64,000 nucleotides of DNA from Humibacillus xanthopallidus (GTDB taxonomy: Bacteria; Actinomycetota; Actinomycetes; Actinomycetales; Dermatophilaceae), in NCBI RefSeq assembly GCF_006716675.1, contig NZ_VFPM01000003.1, forward strand, positions 496,001 to 560,000, in the 5' to 3' direction. This document shows, in pieces, positions 1 to 8,451 of this stretch. How positions within the stretch are numbered: the first letter of the stretch is position 1; the number at the start of each line of letters is the position of its first letter. The notes below the pieces were generated by a model, which did no database searches, was not told where the DNA came from, and worked only from the letters and a program-made list of their open reading frames with translations. The translations under genes were made by a program, and so were the position numbers.

Positions 1-397
1 TGCTCTCGACGGCGCCCAGGTACTCGTCGGGCGGGATGACCGCGAGCGCCGTCATGTCCTCACGGAAGAGCGCGATCTCGCGCGTCGCGAGCTGCTCCCA
101 CGGTATGCCGTCGCGCTCGGCCCGCTCGAGCAGCGGGTCGTCGATGTCGGTGATGTTCTGCACGTAGCGCACGGTGTGGCCGCTGTCGCGCAGCACCCGG
201 CCGAGCAGGTCGAACGTGACGTAGGTGGCCGCGTGGCCCAGGTGCGTCGCGTCGTAGGGCGTGATGCCGCAGACATAGAGCGAGACCTCGTCGCGCGTCG
301 CCACGGGCAGCAGCTGCCCGGTCGCCGTGTCGCGGACGCGCACCTCGGGCGCCTGGCCGGGAAGGTGCGGGATGAACGGCGTCGGCCAGCTTCTCAC
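1..397 (-). CDS. mshC: Mycothiol ligase MshC, N-terminal part (runs off the left edge)
   Basis: Only the first 132 codons are inside the window. MshC is a cytosolic ATP-dependent ligase that joins cysteine to GlcN-Ins, the penultimate step of mycothiol synthesis, and is a paralogue of cysteinyl-tRNA synthetase. Residues 43-55 hold a Cys (C43, the zinc-ligand position) and the class I adenylation signature H52-L-G-H55, followed by a [16 protein letters not shown] block typical of the family. The N-terminus [12 protein letters not shown] also fits MshC rather than CysS. I use the GTG at 397 because a TAGAGT -10 box (404-409) ends 6 nt before it. The next gene upstream is the SCO1664-like gene, as in the mycobacterial and Streptomyces mshC regions. 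A true cysS is the only serious alternative. Confidence 0.9.
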   Translation of the reverse strand, partial: MRSWPTPFIPHLPGQAPEVRVRDTATGQLLPVATRDEVSLYVCGITPYDATHLGHAATYVTFDLLGRVLRDSGHTVRYVQNITDIDDPLLERAERDGIPWEQLATREIALFREDMTALAVIPPDEYLGAVES

Positions 398-403
398 GGC
401 AGG

Positions 404-409
404 ACTCTA
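404..409 (-). promoter_or_regulatory. -10 box TAGAGT of mshC, leaderless type
   Basis: On the minus strand the hexamer ends 6 nt before the GTG start of mshC, so the transcript would begin at or next to the start codon. This supports GTG 397 as the start of a gene with no ATG nearby. Confidence 0.5.
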
Positions 410-426
410 TCCCCGAGGATCGTCGC

Positions 427-1242
427 TCACAGCGGCGGCCACGGGACAGAGGGCCACCCTGGGTTCGGGTGCGGGTGGACTCGGACCCGGAGCAGGCGGT
501 GCACCCGCCCCACGAGAGCCGCGACGTCGTGCTCGGGGAGCAGGGCGTCCAGCCGGTCCAGGCCCTCACTCGTGGCGAGGGCGTCCGACAGCCTCTCGAG
601 CCGCTCGAGCTCGGCGTCGGGCAGCGGTTCCCCTGCCCATCCCCACAGCACGGTGCGCAGCTTGGGCTCGGCCGACAGGCTGACCCCGTGGTCGATGGCC
701 CAGAGCCGACCCGACCCGTCACGCAGGCAGTGCGCGCCCTTGCGGTCGGAGTTGTTGAGTGCGGCGTCGAGCACGGCGAGCGAGCGCACGTCGTCGGCGC
801 CGGAGTGCACGACAGTCACGGACGATCCGCTCGGGGTCTCGCCGTCGAGCACCGCGTGCCAGCCCGGGGGCGTCCGGCCCTCGGGCACGAGGTCGACGAC
901 GAGGTCGTCGGGCACCGGCGCGTAGGGGTCACCGATCCAGAGCTGCACGGAGCCGGGGCCGAGCGGACCGTCGCGCAGCACGGTCGGTGGCACGAGGTCC
1001 CACCCGCCGAGCTCGGAGACGACGGCCGCGGCGACCTCGCGGCCGGCGAGGGTGCCGTCGGGGTAGTCCCAGAGCGGCCGCTCGCCGCGCACCGGCTTGT
1101 AGATGACGTGGACGGCTGCGGCGCTCGCCGACTCGAGCCGCGCCAGGACCGCGAGGTTCGACGAGCCGGAGATCCGGCCCACCACCTCGATCTCACCGGT
1201 GAGGTCAGGGGGTGGGGGCGTCGGGTCAGCGTTTGTAGCCAT
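427..1242 (-). CDS. SCO1664-family protein, PI3/PI4-kinase-like fold
   Basis: A 271-residue protein of the actinobacterial family found next to mshC (SCO1664 family), distantly related to phosphatidylinositol 3-/4-kinases. A candidate ATP-binding lysine lies in VIYKPVRGERPLWDYPDG (about residues 38-55). A catalytic-loop-like LNNSDRKGAHCL precedes a metal-binding-like WAIDHGVSL near residues 175-200. The substrate is unknown. The ATG at 1242 overlaps the end of the DUF3090 gene by 17 nt, so the two are translationally coupled. It has no signal peptide or membrane segment and is probably cytosolic. The link to mycothiol or lipid metabolism is inferred from position only. Confidence 0.8.
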   Translation of the reverse strand: MATNADPTPPPPDLTGEIEVVGRISGSSNLAVLARLESASAAAVHVIYKPVRGERPLWDYPDGTLAGREVAAAVVSELGGWDLVPPTVLRDGPLGPGSVQLWIGDPYAPVPDDLVVDLVPEGRTPPGWHAVLDGETPSGSSVTVVHSGADDVRSLAVLDAALNNSDRKGAHCLRDGSGRLWAIDHGVSLSAEPKLRTVLWGWAGEPLPDAELERLERLSDALATSEGLDRLDALLPEHDVAALVGRVHRLLRVRVHPHPNPGWPSVPWPPL

Positions 1243-1771
1243 TGGCCCGGGGGCAGATGTGCCCGTTCGGGTCGAGGGGCCCACCGCAGAACGGACACGG
1301 CGGCCGCCCTGCCGCGACGAGCGCGTTGCTCCGGCGGGCGAAGGCGCGCGCCGCAGCCGGCTCGAGGCTGACCCGGAGGGTGTTGAGCGCGAGCGGCACG
1401 TCCTCGACCGGCGGGTCCTCGTCGAGCTCGTCGGGGTCGTGGTCGTGGCACTCGATGACGAGCCGCTGCCGATCCTCGTCCCACGCGATTGAGAGGGTCT
1501 GCACGCGGAAGTCCTCGTCGAACGGTGTGAGCAGCGGGTCGGTGTCCTCCGGCGCGCCACCGGGCTGACCCGGCTCGATCGCGGTGGTCGGGGCGAGCTG
1601 GTCGAGCACGTCGTTGATCCGGTCGGCGAGCACCGAGACCTGCTGCTTCTCGAGACCCACCGTCACGACCCGTGGGCCGTCGCTCGCCTGCAGGTAGAAG
1701 GCTCGCTGCCCGGCAGGTCCGACGGTGCCGGCCACGAAGCGCTCGGCGGGATCGAAGTCCTGGAGCGTCAT
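1226..1771 (-). CDS. DUF3090 family protein with C-terminal zinc ribbon
   Basis: A 181-residue member of the actinobacterial DUF3090 family. It has a beta-rich N-terminal region (GQRAFYLQASDGPRVVTVGLEK) that suggests a small binding fold. A C-terminal CPFCGGPLDPNGHICPRANG carries the Cys pair and the third Cys of a treble-clef or ribbon zinc site. It is conserved beside the histidine phosphatase upstream and the kinase-like gene downstream, but the biochemical role is unknown. A TAGGGT -10 box at 1778-1783 ends 6 nt before the ATG, so it probably starts the mRNA for itself and the overlapping kinase-like gene. Confidence 0.85.
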   Translation of the reverse strand: MTLQDFDPAERFVAGTVGPAGQRAFYLQASDGPRVVTVGLEKQQVSVLADRINDVLDQLAPTTAIEPGQPGGAPEDTDPLLTPFDEDFRVQTLSIAWDEDRQRLVIECHDHDPDELDEDPPVEDVPLALNTLRVSLEPAAARAFARRSNALVAAGRPPCPFCGGPLDPNGHICPRANGYKR

Positions 1772-1780
1772 GAATCGACC

Positions 1781-2596
1781 CTAGCCGACCGGATCCGGTG
1801 CACCGGATCCCGGCCCGTCCGCGCGGTCTGCGGGCTCCTCGCGGTCTGCGCCGCCGGTGGTGGTGCCGCCGGTGATGCCGCCGGTTCCCGCTCCTCCGCC
1901 AACCTCCGCGTCGCCCTCGGCGACCGCCCGCCGCTCCGGCGGGCGCAGGCCCGCGAGGTCGCCGCCGACGTCGTTGAGCCGGAGCACGAAGGGCTTGCGG
2001 CTCGTGTAGCGCACGACGCTCACCGATGCCGGGTCGACGTTGATGCGCTGGAAGTCGTCGAGCTGGGCGCCGGTGGCGTGCGACAGGATCGACTTGATGA
2101 CATCGCCGTGCGACACCGCGACCCAGACAGCGTCGGCGCCGTGCGCCTCGAGCACGCGGGCATCGATCTCCCGGACCGCGTCGAGGGCACGCGCCTGCAT
2201 CTCGCTCAGCGACTCAGCGGGGTATGCCGCCGAGTCGGGGAAGCGCGCCTCGCTCGGTCGGTCCTGCACGACCTTCCACAGCTCCTCGGAGACGAGCTCG
2301 CTGATCGGCCGTCCGGTCCAGGCGCCGTAGCGGCACTCCCCCAGACCGGCGTGCACACTGCGGCGCACGGTGCCGGGCAGCGGAGCCGACAGCCGGTCGG
2401 CGGTCTGCACGCAGCGGTCGAGCGGCGACGACACGACCTCGACGACGGGCAGCGAGGCGGCAGCGAGACGCACACCGACGCCGTCGGCCTGCACCTCGCC
2501 GGTCTCATCGAGGTAGACCCCGGGCATCCAGCCGGCAAGCGTGCCACTGGTATTGGCGGACGAGCGCCCATGGCGCACGAAGATCACGGTGGGCAC
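1781..2596 (-). CDS. Histidine phosphatase, phosphoglycerate-mutase-like (MSMEG_4193 type)
   Basis: A 271-residue histidine phosphatase superfamily protein. The phosphorylated His is in VRHGRSSAN (residues 7-15), the second Arg in SSPLDRCVQTAD, and the second catalytic His in VAVSHGDVIKS. Substrates of this actinobacterial subfamily are not established; neighbours suggest a small phosphorylated metabolite. After about residue 225 the protein ends in a low-complexity Gly/Thr/Asp tail that is probably disordered. The GTG start is preceded by TACGCT (2604-2609) with 7 nt between, as for a leaderless message. The stop lies 9 nt before the DUF3090 start. Confidence 0.85.
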   Translation of the reverse strand: MPTVIFVRHGRSSANTSGTLAGWMPGVYLDETGEVQADGVGVRLAAASLPVVEVVSSPLDRCVQTADRLSAPLPGTVRRSVHAGLGECRYGAWTGRPISELVSEELWKVVQDRPSEARFPDSAAYPAESLSEMQARALDAVREIDARVLEAHGADAVWVAVSHGDVIKSILSHATGAQLDDFQRINVDPASVSVVRYTSRKPFVLRLNDVGGDLAGLRPPERRAVAEGDAEVGGGAGTGGITGGTTTGGADREEPADRADGPGSGAPDPVG

Positions 2597-2669
2597 GTCG
2601 GCCAGCGTAGACGCCGCACCCGACCGGACGGCATACCGCCTCGAGCTGGTGACGGCACGCGGCCCTTCC

Positions 2670-2953
2670 CGTCGCCCGGGCTACCGAAGGTGCGGCCCCC
2701 ACCGCCGAACCGCGCCATTCTCATCGCCCGGGCTACCGAAGGTGCGGGCCCCACCACCGAACCGCGCCACTCTCATCGCCCCGGCTACCGAACGTGCGGC
2801 GCCGGTATGCCGCCCGCCACCCTCGTCGCCCGGGCTACCGAACGTGCGGGCCCGACACGAAAACCGCGCCACCCTCGTCGCCCGGGCTACGAAAAGTGCG
2901 GGCCCCACCACCGAACCGCGCCCTTCTCGTCGCCCGGGCTGCCAAAGGTGCGG
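2670..2953. repeat. Six-copy 52-bp tandem repeat filling the intergenic region
   Basis: The 400-bp gap between the histidine phosphatase gene and corA holds six copies of a 52-bp unit whose 26-bp core begins CGTCGCCCGGGCTACCGAAG. Cores start at 2670, 2722, 2774, 2824, 2876 and 2928, so spacings are 52, 52, 50, 52 and 52. The third copy carries a GTATGCCG octamer in its spacer half (2815). There is no convincing ORF. It resembles a MIRU/VNTR-type minisatellite. Confidence 0.85.
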
Positions 2954-2996
2954 CGAGGTGCGTGCCGCAGCCTCGCGCGCGTGGTGAAGTAGGGCT

Positions 2997-3995
2997 GTGA
3001 TCGTGGACAAGGCCATCTACCGCAAGGGCCGGCGCCAGGGCTGCGGCGACCTCAGTGACGAGCTCGACGTGCTGCGCCTCACCCAGGACGGCTTCCTCTG
3101 GATCGGTCTCAAGGACCCCACCGACGAGGAGTTCGACCTCGTCAACGAGGAGCTGCACCTGCACCCCCTCGCCGTCGAGGACGCCGTCCACGGCCACCAG
3201 CGCGCCAAGATCGAGCAGTACGAGTCCTCGACCTTCGTCGTGCTGAAGACCTTGCGCTACATCGAGTCGACCAGCGACATCGAGACGGGCGAGGTGATGC
3301 TCTTCATCGGCGACTTCTTCGTCGTCACGGTGCGCCACGGCGAGGGAAACCCGCTCGCGGGGGTGCGTCAGCGTCTCGAGAACGAGGCCGAGCGGCTCGA
3401 GCACGGTCCCGTCTCCGTGCTGCACGCCGTCATGGACTCCGTCGTCGACAACTACATCGTCGTGGACCGCGAGGTGCGGCGCGACCTCGAGCAGATCGAG
3501 GAGCAGGTCTTCGCCTCGGCCGCCGGCGGCGACGCCAACACGATGTACCGGCTGAAGCGGGAGGTGCTCGAGTTCCGCCGCGCCACGCAGCCGCTCGCCG
3601 ACACGCTCGCGTCGTACATGGAGCGCAGCGGCCGACGGCTGCCGGACGCCATCCTGCCCTTCTTCCGCGACGTCGGTGACCACCTGCGCCTCGTCAACGA
3701 CCACGTCGAGTCCTATGACCGGCTGCTCACCGACGTGCTGTCGGCCCACCTCGCGAGCGTGTCCGTGAAGCAGAACGAGGACATGCGCAAGATCTCGGCG
3801 TGGGTGGCGATCGCGGCCGTTCCGACGATGATCGCCGGCATCTACGGGATGAACTTCGAGCACATGCCCGAGCTGTCGGCGAGCGTGCACGTCGGCAACG
3901 GCGAGTTCCAGTACGGCTACTACGTCGTGCTGCTCGTCATGGCGACCGCGTGCACGGGCCTCTACCGCGCGTTCAAGCGCTCCGGGTGGCTCTAG
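2997..3995 (+). CDS. corA: CorA-type magnesium/cobalt transporter
   Basis: A 332-residue CorA family channel for Mg2+ (and Co2+) uptake, working as a pentamer in the cytoplasmic membrane. The long cytosolic N-terminal domain shows LTQDGFLWIGLKDPT and HPLAVEDAV. A coiled stalk (about residues 150-260) leads to two C-terminal membrane helices, with the diagnostic YGMNFEHMPE (GMN loop) between them. The length is normal. The start is a GTG right after the 52-bp repeats. The stop codon is the first base triplet of a 15-bp repeat. Confidence 0.92.
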   Translation: MIVDKAIYRKGRRQGCGDLSDELDVLRLTQDGFLWIGLKDPTDEEFDLVNEELHLHPLAVEDAVHGHQRAKIEQYESSTFVVLKTLRYIESTSDIETGEVMLFIGDFFVVTVRHGEGNPLAGVRQRLENEAERLEHGPVSVLHAVMDSVVDNYIVVDREVRRDLEQIEEQVFASAAGGDANTMYRLKREVLEFRRATQPLADTLASYMERSGRRLPDAILPFFRDVGDHLRLVNDHVESYDRLLTDVLSAHLASVSVKQNEDMRKISAWVAIAAVPTMIAGIYGMNFEHMPELSASVHVGNGEFQYGYYVVLLVMATACTGLYRAFKRSGWL

Positions 3996-4037
3996 CGCCG
4001 GTCCCTGTAGCGCCGCTCCCTGTGGCGCCGGTCCGGA
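3993..4037. repeat. 15-bp tandem repeat (x3) starting at the corA stop codon
   Basis: Three imperfect copies of TAGCGCCGGTCCCTG begin at 3993, 4008 and 4023. The first TAG is the corA stop, and because 15 is divisible by 3 the second copy supplies another in-frame TAG. Confidence 0.7.
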
Positions 4038-4062
4038 GACTGCGAAACCGCGCGTCGCGGCG

Positions 4063-4287
4063 TCACTCCAGGGCGGCCCGATCGAGGTCGTCGTCCTCGT
4101 CGGGAACCTCGGTGTGCTGGTCCACGACGTCGGCCTCGTCAGCCGCGTCGGGCAGGCTGCCCAGCCCCTGGTCTCCGAGCGGCTCGCCCTCCTCGGGCAC
4201 CTCGTCCGGAAGCACCTCCTCGGCCACCCACTCGGGCTCGACCTCGTCACCCGGCTGGACCGGGCCGCCCGTTGTCGTCCCCATCAT
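4063..4287 (-). CDS. Small acidic hypothetical protein
   Basis: A 74-residue, strongly acidic protein (many Glu/Asp, Pro and Gly; very few Lys/Arg). I recognise no motif. It is accepted as real because a GGAGGAGG ribosome-binding site stands 6-8 nt before the tandem ATG-ATG start at 4287, and codon positions show the expected high GC3. It is probably disordered and cytosolic. It sits convergently to corA and upstream of uppP on the same strand. The function is unknown. Confidence 0.55.
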   Translation of the reverse strand: MMGTTTGGPVQPGDEVEPEWVAEEVLPDEVPEEGEPLGDQGLGSLPDAADEADVVDQHTEVPDEDDDLDRAALE

Positions 4288-4427
4288 CTCGAACCTCCTC
4301 CGTCAGCGTTGCGGCGCCGGTGCTTCTCGTGTCCGACGCTACTCCCCGACGGGGCAGCGAGCGGGCGTGTGCCGCAGACGTCACGGCCCGCAGGCCAGCA
4401 GGCCCGCAGGTCGAGCAGGTGCCGCGA

Positions 4428-5288
4428 TCAGGTGGCGCTGAGCAGGCCCGCACCGAGGACGCCGACGAGGAGCACGCCGAGGATGACGCGGTACCAGACG
4501 AACGGCAGCAGGCTGTGGTTGGCCACGAAGCGCAGCAGCCAGGCGATGGTGGCGTAGGCGACGAGGAACGCGACGACGAGGCCGACGATGACCGGTCCGA
4601 TGCCGAGGGCGCTGAGTCCGTCCTTCTCCTCGACCGCCTGGAAGAGACCGGCCGCCGTCAGGGCCGGGATGGCGAGGAAGAAGCTGAGCCGGGTCGCCGT
4701 GACGCGGTCGATGCGCAGGGCGAGACCCGCCGAGATGGTGGCACCGGAGCGGGAGACGCCCGGGATCAGCGAGAAGCACTGGACGAGACCGATGATGAGT
4801 CCGTCGATGGGGCGCACCGAGTGCTCGCCGCGCAGTCGGCCCTGCCGCTCGAACGTCGTGTGCATCCGCTCCGCAACGACGATGACGATGCTCCAGAGCA
4901 CGAGCGCTGCGGCGACCACCCAGAGGCTGCGCAGCGGGCCGGAGATGATGTCCCGGGCGAGGAAGCCGACGACGCCGACCGGGATGGAGCCGATGATCAC
5001 GGCCCAGGCGAGGCCGTAGTCGGGGTCCTTGCGCGCCTCGGTGTCTCGCAGCCCACGGAACCACGCGAGGGCGAACCGCACGAAGTCCTTGAAGAAGTAG
5101 ATGAGCGTGGCGGCGATGGCCCCGATCTGGATGAAGGCCGTGTAGGCCGTCACCGCGGGGTCGTCCACCTCGAGGCCCAGGAGCTTCTCGGTGATCGTGA
5201 GGTGCCCGGTGGAGGAGACGGGGAGGTACTCGGTGAGGCCTTCGACGATGCCGAGGATGATGGCGTCGAGGTAGCTGAGGTCAGCCAT
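4428..5288 (-). CDS. uppP: Undecaprenyl-diphosphatase UppP/BacA
   Basis: A 286-residue membrane phosphatase that recycles undecaprenyl diphosphate to the monophosphate carrier for peptidoglycan and other envelope polymers; overexpression of this family gives bacitracin resistance. It shows IVEGLTEYLPVSSTGHL (residues 14-30) with the conserved Glu and His, and PGVSRSGATIS with the phosphate-binding Arg-Ser. About eight hydrophobic segments are visible. A mycobacterial homologue also lies near the histidine phosphatase and mshC genes. A possible -10 box TAGGCT (5370-5375, minus strand) would give a leader of about 80 nt. Confidence 0.93.
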   Translation of the reverse strand: MADLSYLDAIILGIVEGLTEYLPVSSTGHLTITEKLLGLEVDDPAVTAYTAFIQIGAIAATLIYFFKDFVRFALAWFRGLRDTEARKDPDYGLAWAVIIGSIPVGVVGFLARDIISGPLRSLWVVAAALVLWSIVIVVAERMHTTFERQGRLRGEHSVRPIDGLIIGLVQCFSLIPGVSRSGATISAGLALRIDRVTATRLSFFLAIPALTAAGLFQAVEEKDGLSALGIGPVIVGLVVAFLVAYATIAWLLRFVANHSLLPFVWYRVILGVLLVGVLGAGLLSAT

Positions 5289-5458
5289 GGGTCAGGGAGA
5301 GCCTTCTGCGCTGGGGACGAGGACGGCCGCGCGTCATCGTGGACGGGCGGCCTGGCGGGCACAGTGTGGCAGCCTATCCCGACGGCCGGCTGACAGCCCC
5401 GAGCAGGTATGCCGTCCGGCGAGCCGCCGCACGCCGGCTCGGTTGGTCGCTCCCCGGG

Positions 5459-6577
5459 TCAGCTCGGCCGGTCGGCTCGGCCGGACGGTGTCAGGTCGGC
5501 GATCGTGGCGACCGCACCCAGCGTGGCCAGCGCCTGCTCGCGCGACATGCCGCCACCGGTGGCGATCGAGAGCGTCGTGACGCCCGCCTCCTCGTAGCGC
5601 CTCATCCGCTCTGCGACGCGCTGCGGAGAGCCGAGCAGCGCTGTCTCGTCGATGAACTCGATCGGCACGGCTGCCGCCGCCTCACGTGGCCGGCCGGCGA
5701 GGTAGAGGTCCTGGATGCGCTCGGCGTCGCGCTCGAACCCCATGCGGCAGGCGAGCTGGTTGTAGAAGTTCTGCTCGCGCGAGCCCATGCCGCCGATGTA
5801 GAGCGCGCAGTAGTCACGCACGTACGACGCGGCCTCCTCCACGTCGTCGACGAGCACGACGGGAGTCGTGGCGACGACATCGAACCCGGCCATGACGTTC
5901 GCGGGCCCGGAGGTGGCTCCCCCGCCGGGCTCCGCGTCCGAAGAACGTGTCGCCTGGCGTCGCCCGCGCTCGATGGTCGAGAGCAGGTCGCCGGCGTGCT
6001 CCGGACTGAAGAAGATGGCGAGCCAGCCGTCGGCGATCTCGCCCGTGAGCTCGAGGTTCTTCGGGCCGACGGCCGCGAGGTAGACCGGCACGTCCGGCCG
6101 CACGGTGCGCGCCGAGAGACGCAGCGGCTTGCCGGGTCCGCCGGGCAGGGGCAGCGGGTAGTGCGGCCCCGGGCTGCTGACCGTCTCGCGGCGCAGCGCC
6201 GTGCGGACGATCTCGACGTACTCGCGCGTGCGTCCGAGAGGGCTCTTGAAGGGCACCCCGTGCCAGCCTTCGCTCACCTGGGGTCCCGACACCCCGAGGC
6301 CGAGGCGGAAGCGGCCGCCGGAGAGCGTGTCGATGGTCGCGGCGGTCATCGCCGTCATCGCCGGGGTGCGTCCCGGGATCTGCATGACGGCAGAGCCGAG
6401 CCCAACGCGCTCGGTCAGCGCTCCGATCCAGGCGAGCACCGACGGGCTGTCCGAACCGTAGGCCTCGGCGACCCAGACGCTGTCGTAGCCGAGCCGGTCC
6501 GCCTCGCGGGCGAGTGCCACCTGGTCGGCTCCGGTCACGCCACGTCCCCAGTAGCCGAGGTTCACACCGAGTCTCAT
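5459..6577 (-). CDS. LLM class F420-dependent oxidoreductase
   Basis: A 372-residue luciferase-like (LLM) flavin/F420 enzyme with a TIM-barrel fold. The N-terminus MRLGVNLGYWGRG, the EADRLGYDSVWVAEAYGSD stretch and the GGRFRLGLGVSGPQVSEGWHG segment are typical of the F420-binding actinobacterial branch. It probably transfers hydride from reduced F420 in the cytosol; the substrate is unknown. A TAGGGT box at 6584-6589 ends 6 nt before the ATG. It follows uppP in the same orientation, 170 nt away, so it is transcribed on its own. Confidence 0.87.
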   Translation of the reverse strand: MRLGVNLGYWGRGVTGADQVALAREADRLGYDSVWVAEAYGSDSPSVLAWIGALTERVGLGSAVMQIPGRTPAMTAMTAATIDTLSGGRFRLGLGVSGPQVSEGWHGVPFKSPLGRTREYVEIVRTALRRETVSSPGPHYPLPLPGGPGKPLRLSARTVRPDVPVYLAAVGPKNLELTGEIADGWLAIFFSPEHAGDLLSTIERGRRQATRSSDAEPGGGATSGPANVMAGFDVVATTPVVLVDDVEEAASYVRDYCALYIGGMGSREQNFYNQLACRMGFERDAERIQDLYLAGRPREAAAAVPIEFIDETALLGSPQRVAERMRRYEEAGVTTLSIATGGGMSREQALATLGAVATIADLTPSGRADRPS

Positions 6578-6698
6578 GACGCGACCCTAGCCCCGTGCCC
6601 GCTCCATTTCGCCGCGCCGTCTGGGGCCGACGGTGGGAGTCTCGGAAGGCTGGTCCGCGCGGGGGCTCCGGGCAGCCTCAACCGAGGAAAGGGAATCC

Positions 6699-8321
6699 AT
6701 GAGACACCCGAAGACGTCATGGTCCGCGATCAGCCTTCGCAGCGCGGCCCTGGGTCTGGCGCTCGTCGCGGCGGTGCCCGCGGCCGCCGCCCCACCGACG
6801 AAAGCACCCCAGCGCGGTCCGCTGCCGGGCGGCTACACCAACCTCGTCGTCATCTACGAGGAGAACCACTCGTTCGACAACCTCTACGGCCAGTGGGGCC
6901 GGGTCGGCGGGCAGGTGGTCGACGGCCTGCAGAACGCGGGCGACTCGACGACCCAGGTGGCCCAGGACGGCACGGCATACGGCTGCCTCCTGCAGAACGA
7001 CGTGAACCTCACGTCGCCGAAGCCGCTCTCGACGACGTGCAGCGACCCCGCCCACGGGGTGCCGGCGAGCCACTTCGGCAACAGCTGGTGGACCATCGAC
7101 GACTACATCCGGCCGACCGACACCACGTGCCCGGCCCCCGGGGTCTTCGCCCCGACCGGAGTGCTCGCCGGCACCGGCCTCCCGGGCGGCTGCACCCGCG
7201 ACATCGTGCACCGGTTCTACCAGGAGCAGTACCAGATCGACGGCGGCAAGCAGGACCGCTACGTCACCGGCTCCGACGCGGTGGGGCTGACGATGGGGCG
7301 GTATGCGACGACCTCGCTCCCGATCTACCGCTACCTCCACAGCAAGGGCGCCCCCAACTACGTCGTGGCCGACCGCTTCTTCCAGGCGGCCTTCGGCGGC
7401 TCCTTCCTCAACCACCAGTACCTCATCGCGGCCCGAGCACCCGTCGACACCGGCGGCGCCACCCCGGTCGCGAGCAACTCCGTCCTCGACAGTGCGGGGA
7501 TGCCGACCTCCTACCCGCTCTACACGGCCACCTCTGCCGTCAAGGACGCCCAGCTCACCCGGGCGTGCACCAACGGCGCTGCCTTCGACTACACGGCTGC
7601 GTGCGGCAACATCGCCGTCAACACCGTGCAGCCGTCGAGCGCCCCGTCCGGCGGAGGCGCAAAGATCCCGCTCATCGACGACGCCGTCTACCCCAACATC
7701 GGCGACCGGATGAGCGACGCCGGCGTCACGTGGAACTGGTACTCCGGAGGCTGGGACGACGCCGCTGCCGGCCACCCCGGCCCGCTCTTCCAGTACCACC
7801 ACCAGCCGTTCAACTACTTCAAGAACTACGCCGTCGGCGCCCCCGGCCGCTCGCACCTGCAGGACGAGACGACGTTCGTCGCGGCGGCCAAGGCCGGGAC
7901 GCTCCCGCAGGTCTCGTTCGTCAAGCCCTACGGCGCCGAGAACGAGCACCCCGGCTACGCGAGCGAGCCCGACGGCAGTGACCACCTCGTCGATCTGCTC
8001 CGGACGATCATGTCGGGCCCGCAGGCCAAACAGACGCTCGTCGTCGTGACGTATGACGAGTTCGGCGGCCAGTGGGACCACGTCTCGCCGCCCGTGGTGG
8101 ACAAGTGGGGGCCCGGCACGCGCATCCCCGCCCTCGTCCTCTCGGCGGGCATGGTGAAGTCGGGGGTCGACAGCACGACCTACGACACGACCTCCATCAT
8201 GGCCACGATCGAGCACAGCTTCGGGCTGGCCCCCGTGGCGCCTCGCGATGCGGGTGCCACCGACCTCAGCGCCGCGGTGCGGATGGGAGACCCACGCCAC
8301 CAGGGTCCGGTCAGTCCCTGA
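6699..8321 (+). CDS. Secreted phosphoesterase family protein (phospholipase C / acid phosphatase type)
   Basis: A 540-residue exported enzyme of the bacterial phosphoesterase family (PF04185 type) that hydrolyses phosphate esters such as phospholipid head groups. A signal peptide (basic start, then SAALGLALVAAVPAAAA) ends near residue 31. The metal-site motif is VIYEENHSFDNLYG at about residues 50-63. Later stretches TYDEFGGQWDHVSPP and SFVKPYGAENEHPGY fit the C-terminal metal and phosphate site. The ATG at 6699 is chosen over an upstream in-frame start because the ribosome-binding site GAGGAAAGGGA precedes it and the signal peptide begins there. The stop codon falls inside a 13-bp direct repeat. 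Confidence 0.87.
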   Translation: MRHPKTSWSAISLRSAALGLALVAAVPAAAAPPTKAPQRGPLPGGYTNLVVIYEENHSFDNLYGQWGRVGGQVVDGLQNAGDSTTQVAQDGTAYGCLLQNDVNLTSPKPLSTTCSDPAHGVPASHFGNSWWTIDDYIRPTDTTCPAPGVFAPTGVLAGTGLPGGCTRDIVHRFYQEQYQIDGGKQDRYVTGSDAVGLTMGRYATTSLPIYRYLHSKGAPNYVVADRFFQAAFGGSFLNHQYLIAARAPVDTGGATPVASNSVLDSAGMPTSYPLYTATSAVKDAQLTRACTNGAAFDYTAACGNIAVNTVQPSSAPSGGGAKIPLIDDAVYPNIGDRMSDAGVTWNWYSGGWDDAAAGHPGPLFQYHHQPFNYFKNYAVGAPGRSHLQDETTFVAAAKAGTLPQVSFVKPYGAENEHPGYASEPDGSDHLVDLLRTIMSGPQAKQTLVVVTYDEFGGQWDHVSPPVVDKWGPGTRIPALVLSAGMVKSGVDSTTYDTTSIMATIEHSFGLAPVAPRDAGATDLSAAVRMGDPRHQGPVSP

Positions 8322-8353
8322 CGACTCTCCCTGACGACTCTCCCTGACGACTC
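8315..8353. repeat. 13-bp tandem repeat (x3) over the phosphoesterase stop codon
   Basis: Three perfect copies of TCCCTGACGACTC begin at 8315, 8328 and 8341. The TGA of the first copy is the stop of the phosphoesterase gene. A TCCCGGCCGGC duplication follows. Confidence 0.75.
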
Positions 8354-8451
8354 TCCCGGCCGGCTCTCCCGGCCGGCACGGAACGCTGGCCGGTGGTGGG
8401 CCTGCGCGGGGCACCCGCGCGGCGCCTCCGCCACCGGCTAGCGTTCAGCCC

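Noticed and set aside
1-397. Cysteinyl-tRNA synthetase
   Set aside because: The N-terminal sequence and the neighbouring SCO1664-like, DUF3090 and histidine phosphatase genes fit MshC better.
2670-2953. CRISPR array
   Set aside because: Period 52 bp looked suggestive, but the segments between cores are themselves near-identical, so there are no unique spacers, and no cas gene is near.
6590-6698. Riboswitch or structured leader before the phosphoesterase gene
   Set aside because: Only a 5-bp CCGTC/GACGG stem is seen; no known consensus could be recognised.
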